From an archaeon (GTDB lineage Archaea > Nanobdellota > Nanobdellia > SCGC-AAA011-G17 > GW2011-AR20): 40,155 bases of DNA. Below the pieces are notes generated by a model, which saw only the letters and a list, made by a program, of their open reading frames with translations, searched no databases and was not told the DNA's origin. The translations under genes and the position numbers were made by a program. The stretch is from positions 1 through 40,155 of the forward strand of contig NYZO01000045.1 of NCBI GenBank assembly GCA_002687185.1. Reading direction: 5' to 3'. Of the stretch, positions 1-8,941 are shown piece by piece (the stretch's first letter is position 1; every line of letters begins with the position of its first letter).

Positions 1-764
1 AGATGAAACATCTTAAAGATACATACGACGTAAAGGACATAGGCTTTTGGGACGATATCTTCGGTTTATCAAAAAAGTGGCTTCGCGAATTTTGTACGAA
101 ACTTATTGATGCTGATCTTAACATAGTCTGGAGTTGTCTTATCCGTGTCGATTTGGTTGACCGTGAGATCTTGCATCTTATGAAAAAGGCTGGTTGTTGG
201 ATGATCTTTTACGGATGCGAGAGTTTAGATAATGAGATTCTCCAAGCCTTAGATAAGAAGACTACGGCAGAGATGAATCTTCAAGCAATAAGGTTAACAA
301 AAGAGGCTGGCATCGAGGTTCGGGCCAATATGATCGTCGGTTGCCCTACTGAAACGCCTGAAAAAGTAAAGAAGGTGGTAAAGCTTTTCTGCAAGGAGGA
401 TCCAGATTATATTAAGTTTGACGTAATGACTCCGTACCCTAGCACAAGGATTTACGATCAAATTAAAGAGGGTAAATGGGGCAGGATGGTAGAGAGTGAC
501 CGGGAAAGGTTTACTAATTCTACTGCAATTTTCGTTCCGTTTGGTTACAAGGACGCACGCGAAGTTGAAAAGATGAGACGGTACGCGTTCACTAGGTTTT
601 ATTTCAGGCCAGGATATCTTATTAAAAAAGTATTTTCTATACGGTCCATGAACGATGTTAGACGATACTACGATGGTTTTGGCACCATTAAGAATCTCGC
701 GCTTGAGTTAGTTAAATTAAATTTCAGTCGACCTCAAACTGCATTAAAAACTGCAAAGGCTTAG
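1..764 (+). CDS. Radical SAM protein, C-terminal part (cut by window edge)
   Basis: This is the C-terminal part of a radical SAM enzyme of the B12-binding/MiaB-like type. The visible part holds the second half of the TIM-barrel: a DDIFG segment near residue 18, an IRVD strand, an FYGCES segment that resembles the GxES motif, and IVGCPTETPE, where family members usually have a G-x-P-x-E/D-T motif. The CxxxCxxC iron-sulfur motif and any N-terminal cobalamin domain must lie upstream, outside the window, so the ATG at position 3 is probably internal. The next genes are a flippase and glycosyltransferases, so a role in surface lipid or glycan modification is possible, but this is inference. The substrate cannot be told from this fragment. 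Confidence 0.8.
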   Translation, partial: MKHLKDTYDVKDIGFWDDIFGLSKKWLREFCTKLIDADLNIVWSCLIRVDLVDREILHLMKKAGCWMIFYGCESLDNEILQALDKKTTAEMNLQAIRLTKEAGIEVRANMIVGCPTETPEKVKKVVKLFCKEDPDYIKFDVMTPYPSTRIYDQIKEGKWGRMVESDRERFTNSTAIFVPFGYKDAREVEKMRRYAFTRFYFRPGYLIKKVFSIRSMNDVRRYYDGFGTIKNLALELVKLNFSRPQTALKTAKA

Positions 765-807
765 ACAAGTGTTATTAAGTAATTCTTATAGTTTTTTTGT
801 ACAGTTA

Positions 808-2334
808 TTACTTTATAAATCTCCGAATAAACCCAATTTTCCTACCTATTCTTCCTTCAAAGATCTCTATCACTGTTAGATCATCTTTGTCTAATGTTCT
901 TGTTATCAATAAAGAGATAGTATAAATCACTAAAAATACTAATGAAGCGGCTATTAACCGATAAAGATTATCCACTATAAATTGACTGATTATTATTCTC
1001 ATTATTAGAAACACGATTATAGCCGATATTAAGATCTTCAAATTATTAAATTTAAACGGGTTCATTTTGGTCATATGATACACTTCTATTGTTTGGAGTA
1101 TCGAGATTATTACAATGGCAGTTCCAGTAGCAATAGCTGCTCCTATTATTCCATAGCTTCTGATTAGAAAGTAATTTAGTACAATATTAAATACAGCAGC
1201 GATAGCCGAGTTTAAAAATATTAATTTAGTCTTTTTAAGCACCATAAGTATTCGTGTTGCACCGCTCGTTAGATAAGATAAAAAGTAACATGTTGCAAGT
1301 AGGATCAGAACCGGCGCACCGACCGCGTATTCTTTCCCGAAAAATATGTTTAGGATCTGTTCTGAGAATATGAACACAAGTGTTAGAAAAACCGCATTTA
1401 TCATTAAGATCCATTTAGTAACGGACTTGTATACTAATTTGAGTTCATCTTTGTTACCTTTAGAGTATAATTCAGTCATCACCGGCAACACTAGTACCAT
1501 TAAAGCATACGGCACCAAATACATTAGGTTCGCTGTTGGCGACGCTGCATTATAAATTCCAACTAACGACGCATTCAAAAAATACCCTAACATGAACGTA
1601 TCGGTCCAAAGAAGTATCAGTCCAATTATCCCATAAAACAATAATGGCCATGAATAACTGAACAATTCTTTATTGAATGTTGTTTTTTCTTTTTTCACAA
1701 ATGAAAATACTTTTCTGTTTAAGAAATAAAACGATAGAATTAGTGTCCCAAATGACGCTATTACATACGCAGCCACTGCTCCTAACACTCCGAACGCGAA
1801 TACAAACAAGAAAAGGAATGTAAGTGTAATTTTAACTACCCCTTCAATTATATGTTTGATATAAACTTCATATTCTACTCTTTGAAACGCTTTAAACGTG
1901 CTTAGAAATATCTCACTTACTGCGCTTAGCGGTATCGCAAAAGCTATTATTTTTAAGATCATACTTAAATCTTGGTTATTGAAGAATGTTATAGCAACCC
2001 AGTCTGAAAATTTAAACAATAAAAAGGCAAGTATTAGGCTTATTGGTATCGTTATTTTAAGTGCTGTATTAATGACTTGTCTAATTTTTTTATTATCGTT
2101 TATTCCTTTGTAATATGCAACATATCTCACTACTCCGTTCCCTAACCCAAATAACGCTACAACGTTTAATATCCCAAAAACTGCCAACCCTAGTGAAAAT
2201 AGGCCGTATTGTTCAGCACCAATCCTTGCAACAACTATTCTGTAGAGGTATGTTAAAAGTTTGCTTATGAATAGCCCTACCATGACCAGTCCAGCTCCTT
2301 TAGCTATGGTCTGCAAAGACTTATGTTCTTCCAT
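808..2334 (-). CDS. Polysaccharide flippase (MOP/Wzx-type)
   Basis: This is an integral membrane protein with about 14 hydrophobic segments, of the MOP exporter superfamily (Wzx/RfbX-like), which flips lipid-linked glycans across the membrane. The N-terminus, with a short basic lead then GAGLVMVGLFISKLLTYLYR, and the internal GLGNGVVRY segment are typical. I place the start at the ATG at 2334, giving 508 residues. A longer frame begins with TTG at 2394, but a TATA-like TTTTATA lies about 25 bases upstream of the ATG, and family similarity begins there. It faces away from the glycosyltransferase genes at 2494 and 4457, which are its likely functional partners. The transported lipid is not identifiable. 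Confidence 0.87.
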   Translation of the reverse strand: MEEHKSLQTIAKGAGLVMVGLFISKLLTYLYRIVVARIGAEQYGLFSLGLAVFGILNVVALFGLGNGVVRYVAYYKGINDNKKIRQVINTALKITIPISLILAFLLFKFSDWVAITFFNNQDLSMILKIIAFAIPLSAVSEIFLSTFKAFQRVEYEVYIKHIIEGVVKITLTFLFLFVFAFGVLGAVAAYVIASFGTLILSFYFLNRKVFSFVKKEKTTFNKELFSYSWPLLFYGIIGLILLWTDTFMLGYFLNASLVGIYNAASPTANLMYLVPYALMVLVLPVMTELYSKGNKDELKLVYKSVTKWILMINAVFLTLVFIFSEQILNIFFGKEYAVGAPVLILLATCYFLSYLTSGATRILMVLKKTKLIFLNSAIAAVFNIVLNYFLIRSYGIIGAAIATGTAIVIISILQTIEVYHMTKMNPFKFNNLKILISAIIVFLIMRIIISQFIVDNLYRLIAASLVFLVIYTISLLITRTLDKDDLTVIEIFEGRIGRKIGFIRRFIK

Positions 2335-2493
2335 ACAGGCTTGTTTTTGTGCATGGTATAAAATCTTTTCTAAAAGTCTAAGTTTGGTTGTCAAATTGGG
2401 TGTCTAGTATTATTTATCTTGATAATTTGTTTAATAAGTGATAGCCTCTTTCATCCATAATTATTTTAAATAAACTTAGAGCTTCAAATAGTA

Positions 2494-4386
2494 ATGGAGA
2501 TCTTAATCATTAAAACAGGTGCCATGGGCGACGTCGTACGAACTACAGCAATCTTATCATCTATCAAAGAAAAATATCCTGACAGTAAAATACATTGGTT
2601 AGTAAAGCTTGGCTCAGAGCCATTACTTACAAACACTCCGCTAGTTGACTATATTTACACTAGCAAAGAATCTCTTCCCTCTCCTCAATTCGATTGGGTC
2701 ATAAACTTAGAGGAAGATATGGAATGGGCAGAACTTACAACAACATTAAAACCTAAAAAAATAAGTGGCAATTATTTGCAAAACGGCCAAATCGTCCCTA
2801 CTTCGTCAGCAAAATCCTGGTTTGATATGAGTTTGCTCGGCAAAAAACCAGAAAACGACATCTTAAAAGAACAAAACAAAAAAACACACACAGAGATTTT
2901 ATTAGATATCATAGAACTCCCGACAACAAGAGCTCCTACCGAACCATTATATTTTTTAGACCACGCCCAAAAAGAAGTTGCAAACACATTCAGACGCCGT
3001 TATAATATTCAAGATCACGAATTGGTCATCGGTATAAACGCGGCCGCAGGTACAAAATGGCCCTCAAAGAATTTAAACATTCAAAAGACGGTTGAGTTAA
3101 TCCATAAGGTACATGACACGTTTAAACCTAAAATTATTTTGTTTGGTGGACAAGCAGAACATGCCCGGAACGAAGAAATTATCGCTAAGTCGAACGTCCC
3201 TATTATTTACGCCGGTTGTGGAAACAATCTCAAAGAATTCCCTGCCATGATTAGTGTATGCAACTTATTTATTACTACGGACACGTTAGGTTTACATTTA
3301 GCTTTGGCATTGAAAAGAAAAACAATTGTATTAATGGGTCCAACATCTAACTCTGAGATAGACACTTATGATTTGGGCCCGAAAATTATCGCCGATTCGG
3401 ATTGTTTATGTTGTTATAATCCAAGTTGTAAAAGCATGGATTCAATTAACATTGAGTCAGTCATCCAATCTACTAAACAGCTCTTAGATCAAAAAGTGTC
3501 CATTATTATTACCTCTTTCAACGAACCTACTGTGAATTTAGCGATTGACGCTATAGTTAATCAAGAGATCCCTCACCATCATGAGATCATTGTTGCCGAC
3601 CCTAACCCTCAAACAGAGGTTTTAGTAAATCAATACAAACAGAAATATCCTTCTATTCGCTATTTTAAGGATCCAGGGGAAGGTAAATCATTAGCATTAA
3701 ATTTATTATTCAAAGAGCTCAAAGGAAAGACTGATCTATTAATTTTAACTGACGGTGATGTGACATTGGGCCCTAACAGCATCAAAGAGATAGTCAACGC
3801 ATTCAACGATCCTAAAGTTGGTTGTGTGAGCGGTCGTGTTATGTCGGCAAACACTAGGAACAACATGCTCGGTTTTTGGAGTCATTTATTAGTAGACGCA
3901 GGTGCACACAGCGTACGAAAAGATCTTAACCAGTCACAGAACTTTTTAGAATGTAGCGGTTATTTATTCGCCTTTCGGAACATTATTTCTGAAATACCTT
4001 TAGATGTCGCAGAAGACACAATTATCCCTTATTATTTCCACGATCGTGGATATAAGGTTGGTTATGCCGAGAAGGCAGAAGTATTTGTTAAAAACCCTAC
4101 TACTTTCAAGGATTGGTTAAAACAGAGAAAACGGACTGCCAAAGCTCATGAGACTATCCACAAATACGTGGACACAAGTCGTACACCAAGAGTCAAAACA
4201 TTCTCAAACGAGGTACGTTACGGTCTAAGCCGAGCATTAGCCTACCCACAGAACGCTAGAGAATATGTTTGGACAATTAACTTATTTTTTGCGCGATTGT
4301 ATATGTGGGGCGAGGTATTCTTTGACACACGTTTGCGTTCAAAACAGTACAAAGATAACTGGGACCGTGTTGAAACAGCACGCTAA
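2494..4386 (+). CDS. Two-domain glycosyltransferase, GT9 fused to GT2
   Basis: This 630-residue protein joins two glycosyltransferases. Residues 1-330 resemble GT9 (ADP-heptose:LPS heptosyltransferase, GT-B fold): the N-terminal ILIIKTGAMGDVVRTT glycine loop, GINAAAGTKWPSKN, and a late nucleotide-binding region with TTDTLGLHLALAL and GPTSNSEI. From about residue 334 a GT2 domain starts with VSIIITSFNEP. It continues with the metal-binding DGD near residue 419 and ends with a KQRKRT segment where GT2 enzymes have QxxRW. There is no transmembrane segment. TTTTAAATAA lies about 25 bases before the ATG, so the mRNA is probably leaderless. It probably adds two sugars in sequence to a surface glycan. 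Sugar identity is unknown, and true heptose transfer should not be assumed in an archaeon. Confidence 0.85.
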   Translation: MEILIIKTGAMGDVVRTTAILSSIKEKYPDSKIHWLVKLGSEPLLTNTPLVDYIYTSKESLPSPQFDWVINLEEDMEWAELTTTLKPKKISGNYLQNGQIVPTSSAKSWFDMSLLGKKPENDILKEQNKKTHTEILLDIIELPTTRAPTEPLYFLDHAQKEVANTFRRRYNIQDHELVIGINAAAGTKWPSKNLNIQKTVELIHKVHDTFKPKIILFGGQAEHARNEEIIAKSNVPIIYAGCGNNLKEFPAMISVCNLFITTDTLGLHLALALKRKTIVLMGPTSNSEIDTYDLGPKIIADSDCLCCYNPSCKSMDSINIESVIQSTKQLLDQKVSIIITSFNEPTVNLAIDAIVNQEIPHHHEIIVADPNPQTEVLVNQYKQKYPSIRYFKDPGEGKSLALNLLFKELKGKTDLLILTDGDVTLGPNSIKEIVNAFNDPKVGCVSGRVMSANTRNNMLGFWSHLLVDAGAHSVRKDLNQSQNFLECSGYLFAFRNIISEIPLDVAEDTIIPYYFHDRGYKVGYAEKAEVFVKNPTTFKDWLKQRKRTAKAHETIHKYVDTSRTPRVKTFSNEVRYGLSRALAYPQNAREYVWTINLFFARLYMWGEVFFDTRLRSKQYKDNWDRVETAR

Positions 4387-4456
4387 ATTAATTGATTAAC
4401 ATTAAAATTCTCAAATTAATAAAGTATTAAAACGTCTAAAAAGCTGTTTATTTCTT

Positions 4457-5839
4457 ATGGATAAAAGGCATATTATTTACTTTTTCATAGTCTATGTTTT
4501 GCTTTTGAGTCTATTTTCAATTTATAGCCCTCGTACAGGCATCCATGATACTGGCGAGTATGTAACTATTGCGAAAGCTATAAGCGGCATCAATAACGCC
4601 TCTTTATTCTCAGCACACTCTATTGTCTACCCTGTATTTTTATCTTTTTTCATCAACTTATCTCAAGGTATGCTAATTCTAAAGCTTACTAGTATATTTT
4701 GGATTTTTGCAACATCTTTAGTTTTATATCGGTATACAAAATTCGGTAAGAAAGCGTTCCTACTTTTTGCGTTATCGCCTATAGTTTGGTATATTAGTAT
4801 CGAGGTGTCACCTATCCTTCCTGTTACGTTCTTATTCCTTTTAAGTTACTTAAATCTCAAATGGTGGGACGAGCATCGGAAGTTAAAAAACCTTGTTCTA
4901 AGCGGAATTTTAATGGGCTTTAGTGTCGCCTTGTGGGGTGGTTCATTATTTTTGCTTGGCATTTTGGGTTTAGTTTACTTGTTAAATCGGAAGGTCTCAA
5001 CAGCGTTGATTTTTTTAGTGGCTGCTGCAGTCGGATTTTCACCTAGGTTAATTATTGACCATGTAATGTTTGGATTTTTTTTACAAACGACTTTAAGATA
5101 TTTCGGTGCAAACGTAACCACTCTCATAGGACTCGGTTCAAGTAAAGTTCCGGGTATTACTCTAGATTTATTATTGAAAGTTTTTCTTTGGATAGCTCCT
5201 GGGTTGATTTTGATTTTTATTAAACGGAGAAAAGAGTTAAGGAAAGAGTTTTGGGTAATTCTTTTGTTTTTGCTTTTCTTTTTCTTCAGGTCTGGCCAGG
5301 GTCGCGGGATTAAATATTTTATAATCATTGCTCCTCTTGTTTGTTTATATCTTGCACAGGTGTTAACGAAAAAACAATTAATTATTTCGTCTGTTCTAGC
5401 TGTTGCGGTCGTACTTTTTTGGGTGGCTCCGTATCACTTTGCAGATTATGAAGAGGCTTATTATCAGGAGGATTTGATTAGTATTCGTGACGAGTTGGGT
5501 TATGATACTATCATTGCCGGTCCGAGTAAGGTATTATCTTATTCATTGTATCTTTGGTCGGACACTCCTAGAATTATCTGGTACGAAGATTTCAAGTTAT
5601 CAAAAGGCGTGGATCAAAAGTATAGTGAATATGTTTTCGCCCAAGGTCAGACTAAACTTCCGTTAAGAAAACGAATGTATTTAGAGATCAGCCTTTTAGG
5701 CGATGAAAACAACTTTGATAATTTACCTATCGTTGCTCCACGTGATATGGATTTCAACGAAGACGGTTACGTTCTAGAAAAATGTTTTAGAGTATTGTGT
5801 GTTTACTCTCCTGTGTCTGAAGTAGTGTTTAACGCTTAA
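4457..5839 (+). CDS. GT-C type membrane glycosyltransferase (PMT/ArnT-like)
   Basis: This 460-residue protein has about ten hydrophobic segments over the first 330 residues, then a soluble C-terminal region of about 120 residues. The first extracellular loop after helix 1 carries GIHDTGEYVTIAKAI, an acidic motif in the place where GT-C enzymes (PMT, ArnT, dolichyl-phosphate-sugar transferases) hold their catalytic Asp/Glu. Such enzymes take a sugar from a polyprenyl-phosphate carrier on the outer face of the membrane. It lies 70 bases after the GT9-GT2 fusion on the same strand. The family is assigned by topology and loop motif, not by close similarity that I can name. Confidence 0.72.
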   Translation: MDKRHIIYFFIVYVLLLSLFSIYSPRTGIHDTGEYVTIAKAISGINNASLFSAHSIVYPVFLSFFINLSQGMLILKLTSIFWIFATSLVLYRYTKFGKKAFLLFALSPIVWYISIEVSPILPVTFLFLLSYLNLKWWDEHRKLKNLVLSGILMGFSVALWGGSLFLLGILGLVYLLNRKVSTALIFLVAAAVGFSPRLIIDHVMFGFFLQTTLRYFGANVTTLIGLGSSKVPGITLDLLLKVFLWIAPGLILIFIKRRKELRKEFWVILLFLLFFFFRSGQGRGIKYFIIIAPLVCLYLAQVLTKKQLIISSVLAVAVVLFWVAPYHFADYEEAYYQEDLISIRDELGYDTIIAGPSKVLSYSLYLWSDTPRIIWYEDFKLSKGVDQKYSEYVFAQGQTKLPLRKRMYLEISLLGDENNFDNLPIVAPRDMDFNEDGYVLEKCFRVLCVYSPVSEVVFNA

Positions 5840-5996
5840 AAACTTGAACCAATTAAACGAATTAATCTCATCAATTCGTCGTTCGTTTTCGTCAATCATA
5901 AAAGACTATGAGACGTCTTCTATAATACAGGAACATAAGTACGATAATATGGTCGATTTGATAGAATAATTAGTTAGAAATAATTTGACTCCATCT

Positions 5997-6014
5997 GTAT
6001 CATCGATCTGATAC
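5997..6014. repeat. Inverted repeat upstream of the 6066 gene
   Basis: GTATCA and TGATAC are perfect 6-base inverted arms separated by TCGATC. The repeat ends about 18 bases before the TATA box of the next gene, a place where an activator or repressor dimer could bind. Short palindromes occur by chance in AT-rich DNA, so this is weak. Confidence 0.25.
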
Positions 6015-6030
6015 GTCTTTCTATAACAAC

Positions 6031-6041
6031 AATCTATTTAA
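6031..6041 (+). promoter_or_regulatory. TATA box of the 6066 gene
   Basis: CTATTTAAAG matches the archaeal TATA consensus and lies about 27 bases before the ATG at 6066, which predicts a leaderless transcript. Confidence 0.55.
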
Positions 6042-6065
6042 AGAGTTTTTTAATAATTAAATTTA

Positions 6066-6335
6066 ATGAAAGAAAAAGAGATCTTTGTTGAAGATTTCCC
6101 CGGGACAACAGACAAAAGAGAGCTATCGGATTTTTTAAATCGTGTCGATCTAATCCAAATTTTCCCTGTAACTATGAGTGCAATCGTATACCGTGGAAAT
6201 GCTATGAATGCTTTTGATGTTCAGAAGGCCTTAACTGAACCAGTTGGAAGCTCCCGTAATGATGCTAAGGATTATGTCGCTGTTAATTATACTTACACTA
6301 GGGTAATTTATACCAAACGCTCATCGGGCAAGTGA
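6066..6335 (+). CDS. Hypothetical protein, 89 residues
   Basis: I do not recognise this protein. It is soluble and mixed in charge: it opens MKEKEIFVEDFPGTTDKREL and ends with a basic YTRVIYTKRSSGK tail. The composition and alternating hydrophobic stretches (LIQIFPVTMSAIVYRG) suggest a small alpha/beta fold. Support for it being real is the clean ATG start with a TATA box 27 bases upstream, and the lack of a competing frame. It stands alone between the glycan genes and a minus-strand gene. Confidence 0.6.
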   Translation: MKEKEIFVEDFPGTTDKRELSDFLNRVDLIQIFPVTMSAIVYRGNAMNAFDVQKALTEPVGSSRNDAKDYVAVNYTYTRVIYTKRSSGK

Positions 6336-6399
6336 TCATCTTTATCAATAGATCAAAACACTCAAAGTTAAATCACAATTTTGACGGGTCAAAGAAACA

Positions 6400-6804
6400 C
6401 TAGACTAGATTCCAAAGTAACTTATCTCCATTCTTAACAGGGCGTGGATGGAACTCTTTAAATTCAATATCTACTTTGCCAAAAAAGTCTTCCCAATAGT
6501 GTTTTCCAAGCGCCCTAAAATTCCCCCATATTCGGCCATCAAAATACAATTCTAATCCTAAAATGGAGTCTGGCATTCCTATAATTTCTTTTGGACAATA
6601 CACTTCCTCTACATCTTCTTGTACGAGGTAATCTCGAGCAGATTCACACGCACCCATATCAAGGCATACAACTTTTCCTTTGGGATTGTACGCAATTTCG
6701 AGATTTTGGTTTTTAACTTGATAGATCATCAAAGCAGGTCCTGGGTCTACGTCGATAGCATCGTATTCTAATACGACAAACTTACCTTCAAGGTCTATTT
6801 CCAT
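6400..6804 (-). CDS. Hypothetical acidic protein, 134 residues
   Basis: I do not recognise this protein. It is acidic and soluble, with no signal or membrane segment. It begins MEIDLEGKFVVLEYDAIDVD and is rich in Asp and Glu (for example YLVQEDVEEVYCPKE). Cys residues are scattered, with no clear metal-binding pairing. A TATA-like TTATAATTT lies about 25 bases before the ATG, so a leaderless mRNA is likely. It has no co-oriented close neighbour. Confidence 0.6.
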   Translation of the reverse strand: MEIDLEGKFVVLEYDAIDVDPGPALMIYQVKNQNLEIAYNPKGKVVCLDMGACESARDYLVQEDVEEVYCPKEIIGMPDSILGLELYFDGRIWGNFRALGKHYWEDFFGKVDIEFKEFHPRPVKNGDKLLWNLV

Positions 6805-7041
6805 AATCCGAAAAGGTAATATGTAAATTATAAGTTTTTCTGTGACACATTTTAGGGTTTTATGGTCTCTTTATCATTAAATTAGGTTAGAAAACATTTT
6901 GACTTCGTATTCGAATTCTATTTTTTCTAAGAAAGATTGGGCGGAATCATCAATCAGATCACTCAAAAATCGTGTGATGTAGGTGTAGAGTTTTTAATAA
7001 ATTCATAACCTTTAATATAGTCTGAGAAGTAGGATTTATCG

Positions 7042-7428
7042 ATGCCAGTTCAATATCTGTCACGTGCACCAGGGATGGGAAGGCCATCTTATCATTTAAG
7101 AGCTATCCTGGAGTTAGATGAATGGCGACATCAATATATACCTAAGGTTCAGGGCAGAGAAACTCAAGTTGTGGATAAAAAAAGAGACTTGAAACCTTTC
7201 CCGGTAATTTCAGAATTACATTTAGAAACAAATTTGGAAAACAAGACTACTCCAATAATCGATCTTGAAGAAAAACATGATAAATATCTTGAAGTTGCAT
7301 ATCGAATCGCAAAAGCAAATGGTATACCAATATTAGAACTTGCTATAACATTCAATTCACTTCACGAACCTCGGGTTAGTGCATTGTTCTTTCAGAGAAA
7401 AACATCGTTAATTGGAAGGCTGTTTTAG
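7042..7428 (+). CDS. Hypothetical protein, 128 residues
   Basis: I do not recognise this protein. It is soluble, with a Gly/Pro/Arg-containing start (MPVQYLSRAPGMGRPSYH), a middle linker of low hydrophobicity and a helical stretch (DKYLEVAYRIAKANGIPILELAI). A TATA-like TTTAATATA lies about 28 bases before the ATG, which supports this start. It converges on the 2H phosphoesterase gene with only 14 bases between the two stop codons. Confidence 0.55.
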   Translation: MPVQYLSRAPGMGRPSYHLRAILELDEWRHQYIPKVQGRETQVVDKKRDLKPFPVISELHLETNLENKTTPIIDLEEKHDKYLEVAYRIAKANGIPILELAITFNSLHEPRVSALFFQRKTSLIGRLF

Positions 7429-7442
7429 TGAAAAAATTGATT

Positions 7443-7937
7443 TTATCTGTTAGATCTAAATGATTGTATTTCCTTCCAATTTTGACGGATTTTCTTAGCT
7501 AAGTAATATCTTGAATTGATATATTTTTGTCCAATTAATCCTGGATTTCTATTGAAACCTATCGACGACTTTGAAATCGCTAAGTGCGGGTTATAATTGT
7601 CTCTATAATATTTTTTTACGATCTCATCAAACGTACGATCACTATAATTTTGTACAGTAGAAACTACGTTATTATGTAATCCTAAAAGTCTATCTGGACG
7701 AGATAATGTTAAAACAAGTTGATCTTCATCAAAGTTCTCATAACCAAGAGTTTGTATCTCAAACGGATAGAATTCAATATTAGATAAATCAGAAACTAAA
7801 CGTTGTTCGTGTTTGGGTTCCATATCAAAAAAACAAAGTGTCGAATGCAACCCTGATTTTGGCAAAACAATATTGTCTCGTCTTAAAATTAAATCTGAAA
7901 TCTCCTTATTCGGTTTAAAATACGCAAGATACTTCAT
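7443..7937 (-). CDS. 2H phosphoesterase (2'-5' RNA ligase/LigT-like)
   Basis: The 2H superfamily uses two H-x-T/S motifs to open or close 2',3'-cyclic or 2'-5' phosphodiester bonds in RNA. Here the first motif is H31-S-T-L and the second is in YNPHLAIS, with H118. The spacing and the flanking hydrophobic strands fit the family. The second motif has Ala where Thr or Ser is usual, so catalysis may be altered. I chose the ATG at 7937 (164 residues) and not the 18-residue upstream extension, because MKYLAYF is the typical first strand and the extension lies in AT-rich DNA with a TATA-like TTATTATA. The RNA target is unknown; tRNA processing is a common guess for this family. Confidence 0.68.
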   Translation of the reverse strand: MKYLAYFKPNKEISDLILRRDNIVLPKSGLHSTLCFFDMEPKHEQRLVSDLSNIEFYPFEIQTLGYENFDEDQLVLTLSRPDRLLGLHNNVVSTVQNYSDRTFDEIVKKYYRDNYNPHLAISKSSIGFNRNPGLIGQKYINSRYYLAKKIRQNWKEIQSFRSNR

Positions 7938-7970
7938 AATTAATGTGTTCAATAGTGATATAATAAATAT

Positions 7971-8438
7971 TTGGATGTAGTTTTTTATCAATTAAAACAG
8001 ACATTAGGAAAAATAAATGTTGTCTATATTAATTCTTATTGGAACGGATTTCATGAAATTTCTTTGGGGTTTAACTATATGAATCTCCTTGGTAGAAAAG
8101 AGTTTGAAAATCTAGACTTAGACGGGAAGTCAACTTTATGGTTGAAATTACAAAGTACCAAAGAATGAAAAGGATTAGTACAAGTTGAATTCCTGAATCA
8201 AATTTCCAAAAAGTTTACGAACTTTTCACCTGACATTGGATGGAAATTTGAATCTCATGCATACGCTAAATCTATGTTAGAGGGTGTAGTGTCTTATGTC
8301 GAGAATCCATTAAACTATAGTCGGGATAATCTACCTAATACGGGCGAATCAAACATACAACAAATATCTGGCCGAAAAAATATGCTTAGTGAAGGAAATG
8401 AATCAAAAGTTACAATAATTGAAAAGCTTGCAGCATAA
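7971..8438 (+). pseudogene. Reading frame interrupted by an in-frame TGA
   Basis: One frame stays open for 65 codons from a TTG at 7971, meets TGA at 8166-8168, then stays open for 89 more codons to a TAA at 8436-8438. The downstream half has ordinary protein composition (starts KGLVQVEFLNQISKKF, later GWKFESHAYAKSMLEG, ends TIIEKLAA) and has no ATG for its first 36 codons. This looks like a single gene broken by one nonsense mutation. The start is also poor: there is no ATG near the 5' end, and the frame begins in the promoter region of the opposite gene. I do not recognise the family. Programmed readthrough is possible but has no support, because other genes here stop at TGA (for example at 6335 and 28847). 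Confidence 0.5.
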
Positions 8439-8469
8439 AATTTTACAGAATTAAGTTACTAAAATACTT

Positions 8470-8907
8470 CTATAATTTTTTTTGTAACACAAGCTTCCTA
8501 AGTAGAATTCTATGCGCTTGCCAAAGTATTATCAGTTCGATGACATATATTATTGACATATGCCAAATAGTTTTAAAATAATTAAATAAGAGTCTGTTCA
8601 TAGTTATAATTAATATTACAATGACGGCTATAACGATCCAGTAAGTTATATTAGCCGGAAAGGCACGTTGCATTCTTTGTTCCCACTTCTTTTTTAGTTT
8701 AGGATCACCGGCTATTACATTATCACATCTTTTAGCTTGCCAGAATACATTAACAAAGAGCAACAGTAACACAATCAACCATCCAACTGAGAGGAAAAAG
8801 TTAGTTTCTTCAGGTAATAAAAACAATGTAAAAAGAAATGCAAGTGGTGCAAGCGTCCATATCAAATGTTTATTTAAAACCTTATTGAGTGACTTTTGCT
8901 TGTCCAT
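8470..8907 (-). CDS. Membrane protein of unknown function, 145 residues
   Basis: This is a four-helix membrane protein. Two hydrophobic segments lie at about residues 15-32 and 40-57, then a basic loop (AKRCDNVIAGDPKLKKKWEQR), then two more segments at about 88-105 and 115-132. A basic C-terminus follows (RILLRKLVLQKKL). I do not recognise a family. It lies downstream of rps7 on the same strand with a 34-base gap, in the place where many archaea have the EF-1A gene. It may be read from the ribosomal operon or from its own promoter. Confidence 0.65.
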   Translation of the reverse strand: MDKQKSLNKVLNKHLIWTLAPLAFLFTLFLLPEETNFFLSVGWLIVLLLLFVNVFWQAKRCDNVIAGDPKLKKKWEQRMQRAFPANITYWIVIAVIVILIITMNRLLFNYFKTIWHMSIIYVIELIILWQAHRILLRKLVLQKKL

Positions 8908-8941
8908 GTTAGAAATAATAAAAATTCAATTATTTATATAA

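Noticed and set aside
7971-8438. Selenoprotein or UGA readthrough gene
   Set aside because: There is no sign of a SECIS-like hairpin that I can see, and TGA is a normal stop in other genes of the window.
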